The notes: generated from the letters alone by a model not told the origin. DNA of 7,414 bases from Burkholderiaceae bacterium (GCA_025458585.1 JALOSD010000129.1:1-7414); one strand, 5' to 3'; numbered from the stretch's first letter, positions 1 to 6,186 are shown. Translations and numbers: made by a program.

Positions 1-1
1 C

Positions 2-484
2 TCAGAACACCAGCGCGACGACGAAGATGCCGATCATCACGAACGCGATCACGACCTTGGCGACGAGGCCCACCATCAGGCCAACCCAGGTCGCGACGCC
101 GACGCGCGCGGCCTGCCGGTGGTCGCGCAGGTAAAGGTACTCGCCGACCGCCGCGCCAACGAGAGGCATGAAGAAAACGCCGACCAGCCCCATGAACAGG
201 CCGACGACGGTGCCCACCGCGGCGCCGATCACCGCGAGCCGGCTCGCGCCGGCGCGCTGCGCGCCGAGCAGGCCGGCGACGTAGTCGAGCACCCACGAGA
301 TCACCGCGAGCACGCCGACCACGGCGACGGTGCCCCAGCCGACGTGCGCGAAGTCGTCGATCCAGGCGCCGAGCACGACGCCGGCGAACACGAACGCGGT
401 GCCCGGTAGCGCCGGCAGCACCGTGCCGGCGACGCCGACGACGATCAGCAGCACGCACAGCAGCCACAGCAGCACCTCGACCAC
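2..484 (-). CDS. DUF456 family integral membrane protein
   Basis: A 160-residue, almost entirely hydrophobic protein of unknown function that should sit in the inner membrane. Membrane segments lie at about residues 4-24, 27-42, 50-74, 84-117 and 128-160. The Gly-rich stretch GVAGTVLPALPG (17-28) and the later FMPLVGAAVGEYL block (105-117) are typical of DUF456 proteins, whose usual length is about 160 residues. The frame stays open upstream to an ATG at 568, but that ATG and the next one (544) have no ribosome binding site and would add a polar, Arg-rich tail. I therefore start at GTG 484, which has AAAGG five bases upstream. The stop codon lies three bases from the window edge, so the gene is complete. 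It is divergent from the Tim44-like gene across a 191-base gap in which I see no clear promoter. The family call is firm; the role is unknown. Confidence 0.85.
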   Translation of the reverse strand: MVEVLLWLLCVLLIVVGVAGTVLPALPGTAFVFAGVVLGAWIDDFAHVGWGTVAVVGVLAVISWVLDYVAGLLGAQRAGASRLAVIGAAVGTVVGLFMGLVGVFFMPLVGAAVGEYLYLRDHRQAARVGVATWVGLMVGLVAKVVIAFVMIGIFVVALVF

Positions 485-489
485 GATCA

Positions 490-494
490 CCTTT
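490..494 (-). promoter_or_regulatory. Shine-Dalgarno site that sets the DUF456 start
   Basis: AAAGG on the minus strand lies five bases before GTG 484. Neither upstream in-frame ATG (568, 544) has such a site. This supports the shorter protein, which also matches the usual family N-terminus beginning at the first membrane helix. Confidence 0.55.
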
Positions 495-675
495 CGGCCC
501 CGGGCGGGCGGCACGGCGCGCCCCTCGACCCGAAGACGAGGCATGATGCCGGACTTCGCGCCATCCAACCCGCGGCAGGGAACTCACACGGGCGGCGCGG
601 TTCTCATGGCGGCGTCGCGGGATCTCCGCGCCGACGACAATCGACGAACCATCACGAGAGCCCGAGGATCCGACG

Positions 676-1614
676 ATGAAAACCTGGTTGATCGCTGCGA
701 TCGTGGCCGGCATGGCCGCGTCGTTCGTGCCGCTCGACGCCGAGGCCAAGCGCTTCGGCGGCGGCAAGTCCAGCGGCATGCAGCGCGACATGCCGACCCG
801 CTCGGCGCCCGACGCGCCGCCGGCGCGCCCGGCCGCGCCGTCGCAGGCCGCCGCTCCGGCCGCCGCGGCCGCCCCGGCCGCCGGCGCCGCGGCCGCCGCA
901 TCGCGCCCCGGCTGGCTGGCGCCGGTCGCGGGTCTGGCCGCCGGCCTCGGCCTGGCCGCGCTGGCGACGCACCTGGGCTTCGGCGAAGGCCTGGCCAACG
1001 TGCTGATGCTGGTGCTGCTCGGCGTCGCGGCGTTCTTCGTCGTGCGCCTGCTGATGCGCAGCTTCGGCGGCGGTGCCGCGCGCCCGGCGACCGCCGGCGC
1101 CGGTGCGGCCGGCGGCACCGTCGCGCCTCGCGATTGGCCGCGCGCCGAGCCAGCGCAGCCGCTGCAGCGCGCGGCCGCGTCGGTCGCCCCCGCCGCGCCG
1201 GCGGTGGCGAGCAGCGCCGGCATGCAGCACCTGCTCGGCCCGTCGATCCCCGCCGACTTCGACCGCGAAGGCTTCGAGCGCATCGCGAAGATGATCTTCA
1301 TCCGCATGCAGGCCGCGCACGACTCCGGCGACTTGAGCGACCTGCGCCAGTTCACGACGCCCGAGATGTTCGCCTCGGTGCGCCTCGACCTGCAGGAACG
1401 CGGTGCGGCCGCGAACCACACCGACGTCGTGCGCGTCGACGCCGAAGTGCTCGACGTTGCGCAGGAAGGCGAGCGTCATGTCGTCAGCGTGCGCTTCCAC
1501 GGCCTGATCCGCGAGGACGAAGGCGCCGAGCACGACTTCGACGAGGTCTGGCACCTCGTGAAGGCCGACGAGCGGTCGTCCTGGGCGATCGCCGGCATCC
1601 AGCAGCACGCCTGA
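676..1614 (+). CDS. Exported, membrane-tethered Tim44-like domain protein
   Basis: A 312-residue protein of the bacterial Tim44-like group (C-terminal domain related to mitochondrial Tim44 and ribosomal protein L45). Residues 1-24 form a signal peptide with a likely cut after AEA (22-24), followed by the Lys/Arg-Gly motif KRFGGGKS (25-32) that is common in this group. Residues 44-77 are Ala/Pro low-complexity sequence. Two membrane helices follow at about 80-100 and 106-127, then a second Ala-rich linker (130-182) and the Tim44-like domain (about 185-310, containing FERIAKMIF and EVWHLVK). The start ATG has GAGGA seven bases upstream. The domain probably binds a membrane or protein partner; the bacterial function is not established. 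The phosphatase gene follows 43 bases downstream on the same strand and may be cotranscribed. Confidence 0.88.
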   Translation: MKTWLIAAIVAGMAASFVPLDAEAKRFGGGKSSGMQRDMPTRSAPDAPPARPAAPSQAAAPAAAAAPAAGAAAAASRPGWLAPVAGLAAGLGLAALATHLGFGEGLANVLMLVLLGVAAFFVVRLLMRSFGGGAARPATAGAGAAGGTVAPRDWPRAEPAQPLQRAAASVAPAAPAVASSAGMQHLLGPSIPADFDREGFERIAKMIFIRMQAAHDSGDLSDLRQFTTPEMFASVRLDLQERGAAANHTDVVRVDAEVLDVAQEGERHVVSVRFHGLIREDEGAEHDFDEVWHLVKADERSSWAIAGIQQHA

Positions 1615-1657
1615 CCCGAGAGCACGGCGCACGCGGCGCCCGCCGCGCGCCCACGCC

Positions 1658-2131
1658 ATGCTGCGCCCCGTCACGTTGCCTCCCGACGTGCCGGGGCGCC
1701 TGTGGTTCTCGTCGATGCCGGGGCGCTTCGAGTCGTGGCCGGTGTTCCTCGACGCCTCGCGGCGCGCCGGGCTCGGCTTCGTGCTGTGCCTGAATCCGCT
1801 CGACGAGATCGCCGCGCTGTCACCGCGCTACCGCCACGCCATCACGAGCGGCGAGCTGCCGTTTCGCTGGCGCCACGCGCCGATGCGCAACTTCGGCCTG
1901 CCGGCGTCGCTCAACGACTTCCGCGAGGCGATCGCGGCGTCGGCGGCGGCGTTGCGCGGCGGCGAGGCGGTGCTCATCCACTGCGCCGCCGGCATCGGCC
2001 GCACCGGCAGCGCCGGCGCCTGCCTGCTCAAGCAGCTCGGCCACCCGCTGCCGGCTGCACTCCAGGCGGTGCGCGACGCCGGCGCGAACCCCGAGACCGC
2101 GCAGCAGAGCGGGCTCGTCGAGACGTTCTGA
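1658..2131 (+). CDS. Protein tyrosine / dual-specificity phosphatase-like protein
   Basis: A 157-residue cytoplasmic protein of the cysteine-dependent phosphatase superfamily. The P-loop HCAAGIGRTGS (108-118) gives the catalytic Cys109 and the phosphate-binding Arg115 of the CX5R signature. A Pro-Glu-Thr-Ala-Gln-Gln segment (145-150) resembles the Gln-bearing loop of this family. The N-terminal LPPDVPGRLWFSSMPGR block is the usual first strand. The loop that normally supplies the general acid (pattern P-x-P-D-F-G-x-P) reads APMRNFGLP here, so the expected Asp is Asn78, 31 residues before Cys109. This may lower or change catalysis. No Shine-Dalgarno site precedes the ATG. The gene may be read from the Tim44-like transcript, whose stop is 43 bases upstream. 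The fold call is strong; the substrate (protein, lipid or other phosphoester) is unknown. Confidence 0.87.
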   Translation: MLRPVTLPPDVPGRLWFSSMPGRFESWPVFLDASRRAGLGFVLCLNPLDEIAALSPRYRHAITSGELPFRWRHAPMRNFGLPASLNDFREAIAASAAALRGGEAVLIHCAAGIGRTGSAGACLLKQLGHPLPAALQAVRDAGANPETAQQSGLVETF

Positions 2132-2147
2132 CGAGACCGTCCAGACG

Positions 2148-2175
2148 AAAAAAAACCGCGACCGAAGCCGCGGTT
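2148..2175 (-). terminator. Rho-independent terminator of the cold-shock gene
   Basis: Read on the minus strand, AACCGCG (2175-2169), an eight-base loop and CGCGGTT (2160-2154) form a perfect 7-bp stem that runs into a tract of eight T (2155-2148). It starts 23 bases after the cspA stop. On the plus strand the stem is followed by CCTCTCG rather than T residues, so it is not a good terminator for the phosphatase gene that ends at 2131. Confidence 0.9.
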
Positions 2176-2198
2176 CCTCTCGTCGGCGGGTGCCGCGA

Positions 2199-2411
2199 TT
2201 ACACCGGGCGGATGTTCGCCGCCTGCAGGCCCTTCTGGCCCTGCTTGACTTCGAACTCGACGCGCTGGTTTTCCTGCAGGCTCTTGAAGCCGTCGGCGCG
2301 GATCTCGCTGAAATGGGCGAACAGGTCCTTGCCGCCCGACTCCGGCGTGATGAAGCCGTAGCCCTTGCCGTCGTCGAACCACTTGACCGTACCGATTTGC
2401 ATGTTGCTCAT
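2199..2411 (-). CDS. cspA: CspA-family cold-shock protein
   Basis: A 70-residue single-domain cold-shock protein, a cytoplasmic single-strand RNA/DNA-binding OB fold that acts as an RNA chaperone. RNP1 is KGYGFI (16-21) and RNP2 is the DLFAHF segment (29-34), where most relatives have DVFVHF. The early GTVKWFDDGKGYGF block and the final ANIRPV are standard, as is the length. The open frame extends upstream to 2495, but ATG 2411 has AGAAGGA about eight bases upstream and gives the canonical N-terminus. An ATG three codons further in (Met4) is the only other reasonable start. The gene is monocistronic with its own terminator and a long upstream leader, which fits the post-transcriptional control known for cspA genes. 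Which paralogue it is, and whether it is cold-induced, cannot be told from the sequence. Confidence 0.95.
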   Translation of the reverse strand: MSNMQIGTVKWFDDGKGYGFITPESGGKDLFAHFSEIRADGFKSLQENQRVEFEVKQGQKGLQAANIRPV

Positions 2412-2602
2412 GATGAGTGTCCTTCTGGATGGATATGAATAAGCCACCCCGTCCGCACCTCGCAGGCGGGGACAGAAACACTCAAGAATCGTCAACCGGG
2501 AAATTCAAACCGGGCCGGCCGTCGGGGCTTGAGCCCCTGGGCGGTAAAGCTGAGAAGACCTTGAAAGAACGGTCTTGCGTATGTCTGTGCAGCAAGTATA
2601 CC
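2412..2602 (-). promoter_or_regulatory. cspA leader with candidate promoter and hairpins
   Basis: This 191-base gap between the rsgA stop and the cspA start is unusually rich in structure for a spacer. On the minus strand it holds a possible -10 box TATACT (2600-2595) with no good -35; hairpins with arms AAGACC/GGTCTT (plus-strand 2555-2560 and 2571-2576), GGGGC/GCCCC (2524-2537) and CCCCG-CC / GG-CGGGG with one bulge (2447-2471); and CCCGGTT repeated with a 14-base period (2494-2514). A start near 2588 would give a leader of about 175 bases, similar to the long 5' leaders known for cspA mRNAs. The arms are visible in the sequence. The promoter and any thermosensor role are inference. Confidence 0.4.
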
Positions 2603-3709
2603 TCATTCGCGCCCCTTGGCCGCGAGGTGCGCCCGCGCGGCGCGGCTGCGCGCCTTCATCTGCTGCAGTTGCGCTCGGCGGTCGAGCGCCGTCCAGGTCT
2701 CGCGTCGCGCCTCGCGCAGCAGCCGCTGCACGTCGCGAAGGCGATCGGGCGCCAGCGCCGCGCGCACGGCGCAGCCGGGTTCGCCGTCGTGCCGGCAGTC
2801 GCGGAAGCGGCACGCGGCGGCGAGCGTCTCGATGTCGCCATAGGCGCTGCGCAGCGCGGTGGCGTCGGCGTCGAGGCGCAGCGTGCGCAGCCCGGGCGTG
2901 TCGATCAGGCACGCGCCCAAAGGCGTGAGGTGCAGCGTGCGCGCCGTCGTCGTGTGACGCCCGCGGCCGTCGCCCTTGCGCACCGGCCCGGTGGCCTGCG
3001 CCGCGGCGCTGCCCGCCAGCCCCGTCAGCGCGTTCGTCAGCGTGCTCTTGCCGACGCCGCTCGAGCCGAGCAGCACGACGGTGCGGCCCGCCGCGAGCCA
3101 CGGCCGCAGCGCGGCGCCAGCCAGTGGATCGAGCGCGTTGACGACGACGACGTCCTCGCCCGGGCGCAGGCGCGAGCGCACCTCGGCGGCACGCGCCGGC
3201 GCGTCGGCGGCGAGGTCGGCCTTCGTCAGCACGACGACCGCCTGCACGCCGGCCAGGCGCACGAACGCCAGGTAGCGCTCGAGCCGGCGCAGGTTGAAGT
3301 CGTGGTCGAGGCCGTTGACGAGGAACGCGGTGTCGACATTGGCGACGATCGCGTGCCGCGCGATGCCCTCGGCGGCGCGCCGCACGAGCCGGTTCAGCGG
3401 CGGCACGCGTGCCCACGCACGCTGGTCGCCGTGCGCGTCGCGGCGCACGAGCACCCAGTCGCCGACGGCGAGCGCGTCGCCTGCGGCGCACAGGGCATCA
3501 CGCAGCGCCGGCGCGACGGCGGCAGCGACGTCGCCGCCGCCGTCGTGCACGAGCACGTCGCCGCGCCGAACCTCGACGACGCGTGCCGGCGCCAGCGGGC
3601 CGGGCGGCAAGTCGGGCGCGATCGACGCCATGTGGTGCAGGATCGCCGCTTCGTGGGCGGGCGACAGGCCGAGCGCGCGCAGCCGCTCGGCCCACGCGGG
3701 GGCGCTCAC
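2603..3709 (-). CDS. rsgA: Ribosome small-subunit-dependent GTPase RsgA
   Basis: A 368-residue circularly permuted GTPase that checks late 30S maturation. An OB-like domain (about 42-105) is followed by the motifs in permuted order: G4 TKAD (162-165), G1 GSSGVGKS (215-222), the G2-region RHTTT (251-255) and G3 DTPG (270-273). The C-terminal zinc-binding motif has ligands Cys300, Cys305, His307 and Cys313 in the usual spacing, and a basic helical tail (330-368) follows. The frame is open upstream to 3850, but that extension is Arg-rich and translates the preceding gene out of frame. GTG 3709 has GGAGG seven bases upstream and gives a normal N-terminus. GTG 3709 overlaps the TGA of the upstream gene by four bases (GTGA), so translation is probably coupled. 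All key residues are present. Confidence 0.96.
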   Translation of the reverse strand: MSAPAWAERLRALGLSPAHEAAILHHMASIAPDLPPGPLAPARVVEVRRGDVLVHDGGGDVAAAVAPALRDALCAAGDALAVGDWVLVRRDAHGDQRAWARVPPLNRLVRRAAEGIARHAIVANVDTAFLVNGLDHDFNLRRLERYLAFVRLAGVQAVVVLTKADLAADAPARAAEVRSRLRPGEDVVVVNALDPLAGAALRPWLAAGRTVVLLGSSGVGKSTLTNALTGLAGSAAAQATGPVRKGDGRGRHTTTARTLHLTPLGACLIDTPGLRTLRLDADATALRSAYGDIETLAAACRFRDCRHDGEPGCAVRAALAPDRLRDVQRLLREARRETWTALDRRAQLQQMKARSRAARAHLAAKGRE

Positions 3710-4008
3710 CGCTCGCCCTCCGGCACGACCGCAGCCGCGAGTGCGCGCACCGGCGCATCGGCGCCGCGCGCGTCGTCGCGTGCGCGTGCGTCGGCGACGA
3801 CGGCTTGCAGGCAGTCGCGGCGCGCCGCGCGCTGCGCCATCGCGTCGCAACGCGCGACCTCGAGCCGCGCGTGCGGCGTGTCGCGCAGCCAGGGCTGCGC
3901 GGCGCCGTCAAAGGCCGCGCCGACGGCGGCCATCAGCGTCGCCGAGGCGACGAACGACGCGACGACGATCGCCGCACGCGTCAGGAAGGACTTGCAGGGT
4001 TCGAGCAT
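3706..4008 (-). CDS. Small membrane-anchored protein of unknown function
   Basis: I do not recognise a family. The 100-residue form has a short N-terminus (MLEPCKSFLTR), one hydrophobic helix at about 11-33 (signal anchor or uncleaved signal), then a charged, Arg/Ala-rich soluble part with two Cys (54 and 66) in the pattern RCDAMAQRAARRDC, which could form a disulfide in the periplasm. The real gene end is supported by the four-base overlap with the rsgA start and by the rsgA ribosome binding site lying in its last codons. The start is uncertain. ATG 4008 gives a natural anchor but lacks a Shine-Dalgarno site, while in-frame ATG 4116 has GGAG seven bases upstream and would add 36 residues containing four Phe-Arg-Ala repeats. 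Position suggests cotranscription with rsgA; there is no evidence of shared function. Confidence 0.6.
   Translation of the reverse strand: MLEPCKSFLTRAAIVVASFVASATLMAAVGAAFDGAAQPWLRDTPHARLEVARCDAMAQRAARRDCLQAVVADARARDDARGADAPVRALAAAVVPEGER
3717..3721 (-). promoter_or_regulatory. Shine-Dalgarno site that sets the rsgA start
   Basis: GGAGG seven bases before GTG 3709 lies inside the last codons (Pro-Glu-Gly) of the upstream gene. With the GTGA stop/start overlap, this fixes the rsgA start and implies that translation of the two genes is coupled. Confidence 0.75.
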
Positions 4009-4069
4009 GGTGGTCGGGTTCGACGTGAAGATGGTCGAGGGCGGGCACAGGGCGCGCGCGGCTTGGGCG

Positions 4070-4105
4070 CGGAACGCGCGGAACGCACGGAACGCACGGA
4101 ACGAA
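4070..4105. repeat. 9-bp tandem repeat, four copies
   Basis: The unit CGGAACGCA occurs four times in a row: CGGAACGCG, CGGAACGCA twice, then CGGAACGAA. Read on the minus strand in the frame of the following gene, it encodes repeated Phe-Arg-Ala. Because the unit is a multiple of three, copy-number changes would not break a reading frame running through it. Confidence 0.9.
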
Positions 4106-4191
4106 TACCGGGGCATCGAAAGGCTCCGAGAGGTCGGCACAGGGTCAACACAGGCCAGCCCCAGCGCGAAGCGCGCAGGTGCGAGCCCAAT

Positions 4192-4210
4192 GCCCTGCGC
4201 GACGCAGGGC
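4192..4210. repeat. Perfect inverted repeat (hairpin)
   Basis: GCCCTGC, a five-base loop (GCGAC) and GCAGGGC form a perfect 7-bp GC-rich stem. No T tract follows on either strand, so it is not an intrinsic terminator. It lies in the probable leader of the minus-strand transcript and could be an RNA structure or a protein-binding palindrome. Confidence 0.7.
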
Positions 4211-4235
4211 ACGGCGGGAGTGGAAGCCTCTGTCG

Positions 4236-4254
4236 GCCCGCGCGTCAGGCGGGC
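4236..4254. repeat. Hairpin spanning the end of the small ORF
   Basis: GCCCGC and GCGGGC, separated by seven bases, form a perfect 6-bp stem. The TGA of the 47-codon minus-strand ORF (4247-4245) lies in the loop. No T tract follows. In so GC-rich a region such a stem could arise by chance. Confidence 0.5.
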
Positions 4255-4388
4255 ATGCGGCGGCGCGTGGCGCTCAGCCGGGGCAGGTCGATGCGGGAGG
4301 CGACGACACGGCGGCGCAAGCGTGGCGCCGGCCGCGCGGCAACGTCAGGACGTGGCGGCCGACAGGAGGCAGAAGCGCGACTGATCAT
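4245..4388 (-). CDS. Possible small Arg-rich protein behind a strong RBS
   Basis: I do not recognise this 47-codon ORF. Its product would be strongly basic, with Arg clusters (LRRRVVASR and a terminal TRRRMPA) and no membrane segment. The reason to list it is AGGAGG at 4403-4398. Two ATGs follow in the arrangement ATGgATG: ATG 4392 (five bases from the site) opens a 15-codon peptide that stops at 4345, and ATG 4388 (nine bases away) opens this 47-codon frame. The 15-codon product could instead be a leader peptide. Third-position GC is mixed in the first third and high afterwards. It lies upstream of, and on the same strand as, the unknown membrane protein and rsgA. The ribosome binding site is real as sequence; that this frame is the product is a guess. 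Confidence 0.3.
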   Translation of the reverse strand: MISRASASCRPPRPDVAARPAPRLRRRVVASRIDLPRLSATRRRMPA

Positions 4389-4397
4389 CCATGGCGT

Positions 4398-4403
4398 CCT
4401 CCT
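4398..4403 (-). promoter_or_regulatory. Consensus Shine-Dalgarno AGGAGG without a known gene
   Basis: AGGAGG on the minus strand, five bases before ATG 4392 and nine before ATG 4388. It matches the 16S tail better than most other ribosome binding sites in this window, yet the frames it could serve are only 15 and 47 codons long. Confidence 0.6.
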
Positions 4404-4496
4404 GTGGAAGGTGAGGTTGGGAATGCCGCACCGGCAGTGCAGCGAGGGCGAAACTTTGCGCGCGCGGCTGAGGCGCGTCAACCCCCTAGGTTGCCG

Positions 4497-4688
4497 TCAC
4501 GCCACGGGCCGCGCGACGCGCAGCGCCTCGTCGAGCACGGCGCGGTCGCCGACGTGGTTCGCGAGCACGAGCACGAGGCGCGCGTTCATCAACGCGCACT
4601 GCTCGTCGTCGAGGTCGCGCTGGGCGTCGATCAGCGCCTCGTAGAAGCCGTCGGGGTCGGCCAGGTTCGGTTCGCGGTTCAGCGACAT
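4497..4688 (-). CDS. DUF2783 domain protein
   Basis: A 63-residue acidic cytoplasmic protein of the DUF2783 family, with no known biochemical role. The N-terminal segment NREPNLADPDGFYEALIDAQ (4-23) and the helix NARLVLVLANHVGD (35-48) are the family core, and the length is full. ATG 4688 has AGGAGA five bases upstream; an upstream in-frame start at 4730 would overlap the preceding gene and has no such site. It is the last gene of the VOC / FAD-monooxygenase operon, 19 bases after the monooxygenase stop. Small DUF2783 genes are often found next to FAD aromatic hydroxylases, so a helper role in that reaction or pathway is a reasonable inference. Its frame is intact although the hydroxylase is broken. 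Confidence 0.85.
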   Translation of the reverse strand: MSLNREPNLADPDGFYEALIDAQRDLDDEQCALMNARLVLVLANHVGDRAVLDEALRVARPVA

Positions 4689-4707
4689 CGTCGTCTCCTG
4701 CGCGGGG

Positions 4708-6167
4708 TCACTCGGCGCGGCCGATCGCACGCGCGATCGCGGGCTCGATGTCGGCGCTGTCGAAACCGCGCCAGCGCGCCGCCACGTGCTGGTCGGGGCG
4801 GATCAGATACGTCGTGCCCGGCCGGCCGTCGTAGCGCTCGGACAGCACGCCGCCGAGCTCGATCAGGTCGCTGCCCACGTGCAGCACGCGCGCGACGACG
4901 TCGCCAACACGCACCGCGTCGACCGCGGGCCGGCGGCCGAACGCGAGCAGCGTGAAGCCGTCGCCGAGCTGCTCGAGCAGCCAGCCGCGGCGCCCGTCGA
5001 CGAGCACCGGGGCGTCGGCACACACCGTGCCGGGGCGCATCGCGCCGGCGAAGTGCGCCTCGTCGGGCGTGTTCAGCGGCGAGCGCGGGTACGGCGTCGG
5101 CGTCGACAGCCGGCCGCTGTTGACGAGCGGGCGCGCGAACGGCTCGGTCTTCGCGAGGCCGAGCACGGCGTCCCGATACAGCCGGCTGGCGCGGCTCTTC
5201 GGCGTGATGAAGTCGGTCGAGCGCGTGCGAACAGCACGCGGCCGTGGCGGAAGCGGTCGATGCGCCGGCACGCGAACTGGTACACCGACACCCACTCGAG
5301 CTCGAACTCGACGTCCTCGCCGAGCGCCGCACGCACGCGCTCGCGCACGCGCTCGGGCTGCTTCTCGACCTCGGGGTCGGTGTCCCAGCCGAGCTGGAAG
5401 TCGACGCGCCAGACGTCGTCGGGCTGCTTGTGCAGCAGCACGCTCTGGCCGCGGTGAAACGGGGGGTCGAACCAGAAGCGGCGTTCGGCCGGCATGTCGC
5501 GCTTCATCACGATGTCGGCGATCAGGAACCGGTCCTGGAAGAACTGGCCGCTGAAGCCGGCGCCGACCATGCGCCGCAGCTCGCTGTTCGCGCCGTCGCA
5601 GGCGACGACCCACTGCGCCTCGGTGCAGAAGATGCCGTCGGGCGTCTCGACCTGCAGCACGATGTGGTCGTCGCGCTGCGCCAGGCTGAGCACGCGGTGC
5701 TTCCAGCGCAGGTCGATGCGCGGGTTCGCCTCGCACGCGGCGACGAGCATCTCCTCGAGGTGGTACTGCTGCAGGTTGACCATCGCTGGCATCTTGTGAT
5801 GCGCTTCGGGCAGCAGGTCGAAGGTGTAGACCGGCTCGTCGCGGAAGTACACGCGCCCGAGCTTCCAGCTCACGCCGCGCTCGGCCATGCGCTCGCCGAG
5901 CGTCGGCGTGCCGTCGCCGCGGCGGCCGATGCGGTCCCACACCTCGAGCGGGCGCTTGGCGTAGCACACGGCGCGCGAGCCGACGCTGACGGTGTCGTTG
6001 TCGTCGACGATCAGCACGTCGAGCCCGCGGCGGGCGCAGTCGAGCGCGGCGGTGAGGCCGATCGGCCCGGCGCCGACGACGACCACCGGGTGGCGTGCGG
6101 GCCGACCGCTACGCTGCTCGTCGCTCTGGCGGTACGCGTACTTCGGCCAGGTGTAGGTCTTCAGCAT
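4708..6167 (-). pseudogene. FAD-dependent aromatic monooxygenase, internal deletion and frameshift
   Basis: Remains of a class A flavin hydroxylase of the PheA/TfdB/MhpA type, which uses NAD(P)H and O2 to hydroxylate aromatic rings. ATG 6167 has GGAGG five bases upstream and follows the VOC stop by 19 bases. The first 314 codons are normal: dinucleotide motif GAGPIG (32-37), the SVGSRAVCYAKR block (61-72), and the second fingerprint ACDGANSELRR (189-199). After HGRVLFA (codon 314, 5228-5226) homology jumps directly to TRSTDFITPK in another frame, which continues 172 codons to the TGA at 4708. The part that should lie between, with GDAAH-x-x-x-P-F-G-x-R-G that holds FAD, is absent from all frames. 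I estimate about 60 residues lost against a usual length of about 545. Unshifted translation ends at 5073. A product could not bind FAD normally. An assembly error is the main alternative. Confidence 0.88.
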
Positions 6168-6186
6168 CGCGGCCTCCGTCGCGAAG

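Larger units (their letters stand above)
4009..4496. other. 488-base stretch without a recognisable gene
   Basis: This stretch lies between the unknown membrane protein and the DUF2783 gene. It contains a 9-bp tandem repeat (4070-4105), two perfect hairpins (4192-4210 and 4236-4254), a strong Shine-Dalgarno site with a 47-codon ORF (4245-4388), and a weak minus-strand promoter-like pair TTGACG - 17 bases - CAAAGT (4481-4453). A CAACC/GGTTG inverted repeat lies at about 4479-4493, just past the DUF2783 stop, but it has no T tract. Frames on the plus strand here are open only through GC bias. It probably includes the leader of the rsgA transcript. Confidence 0.6.

Noticed and set aside
652..1674. 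Minus-strand frame antisense to the Tim44-like gene and plus-strand frame 330-1793
   Set aside because: The translations are His/Arg/Gly-rich shadows. The 676-1614 frame has a signal peptide, membrane helices and a domain, and a ribosome binding site.
4070..4105. Tandem repeat as a CRISPR array
   Set aside because: The 9-bp units are directly adjacent with no spacers.
2417..4384. Very long plus-strand open frames over 2417-4384 and 3409-4644
   Set aside because: They lie antisense to rsgA and its partner, give Arg/Ala-rich low-complexity translations with no recognisable domain, and are explained by GC bias on the non-coding strand.
4453..4481. TTGACG - 17 - CAAAGT as a promoter for the rsgA unit
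   Set aside because: The -35 is good, but the -10 matches consensus at only three of six positions; not strong enough for its own entry.
5073..5226. Programmed frameshifting as the explanation for the split monooxygenase
   Set aside because: A frameshift would change frame but not remove the roughly 60 family residues missing between LFA and TRSTD; those residues are not encoded in any frame.
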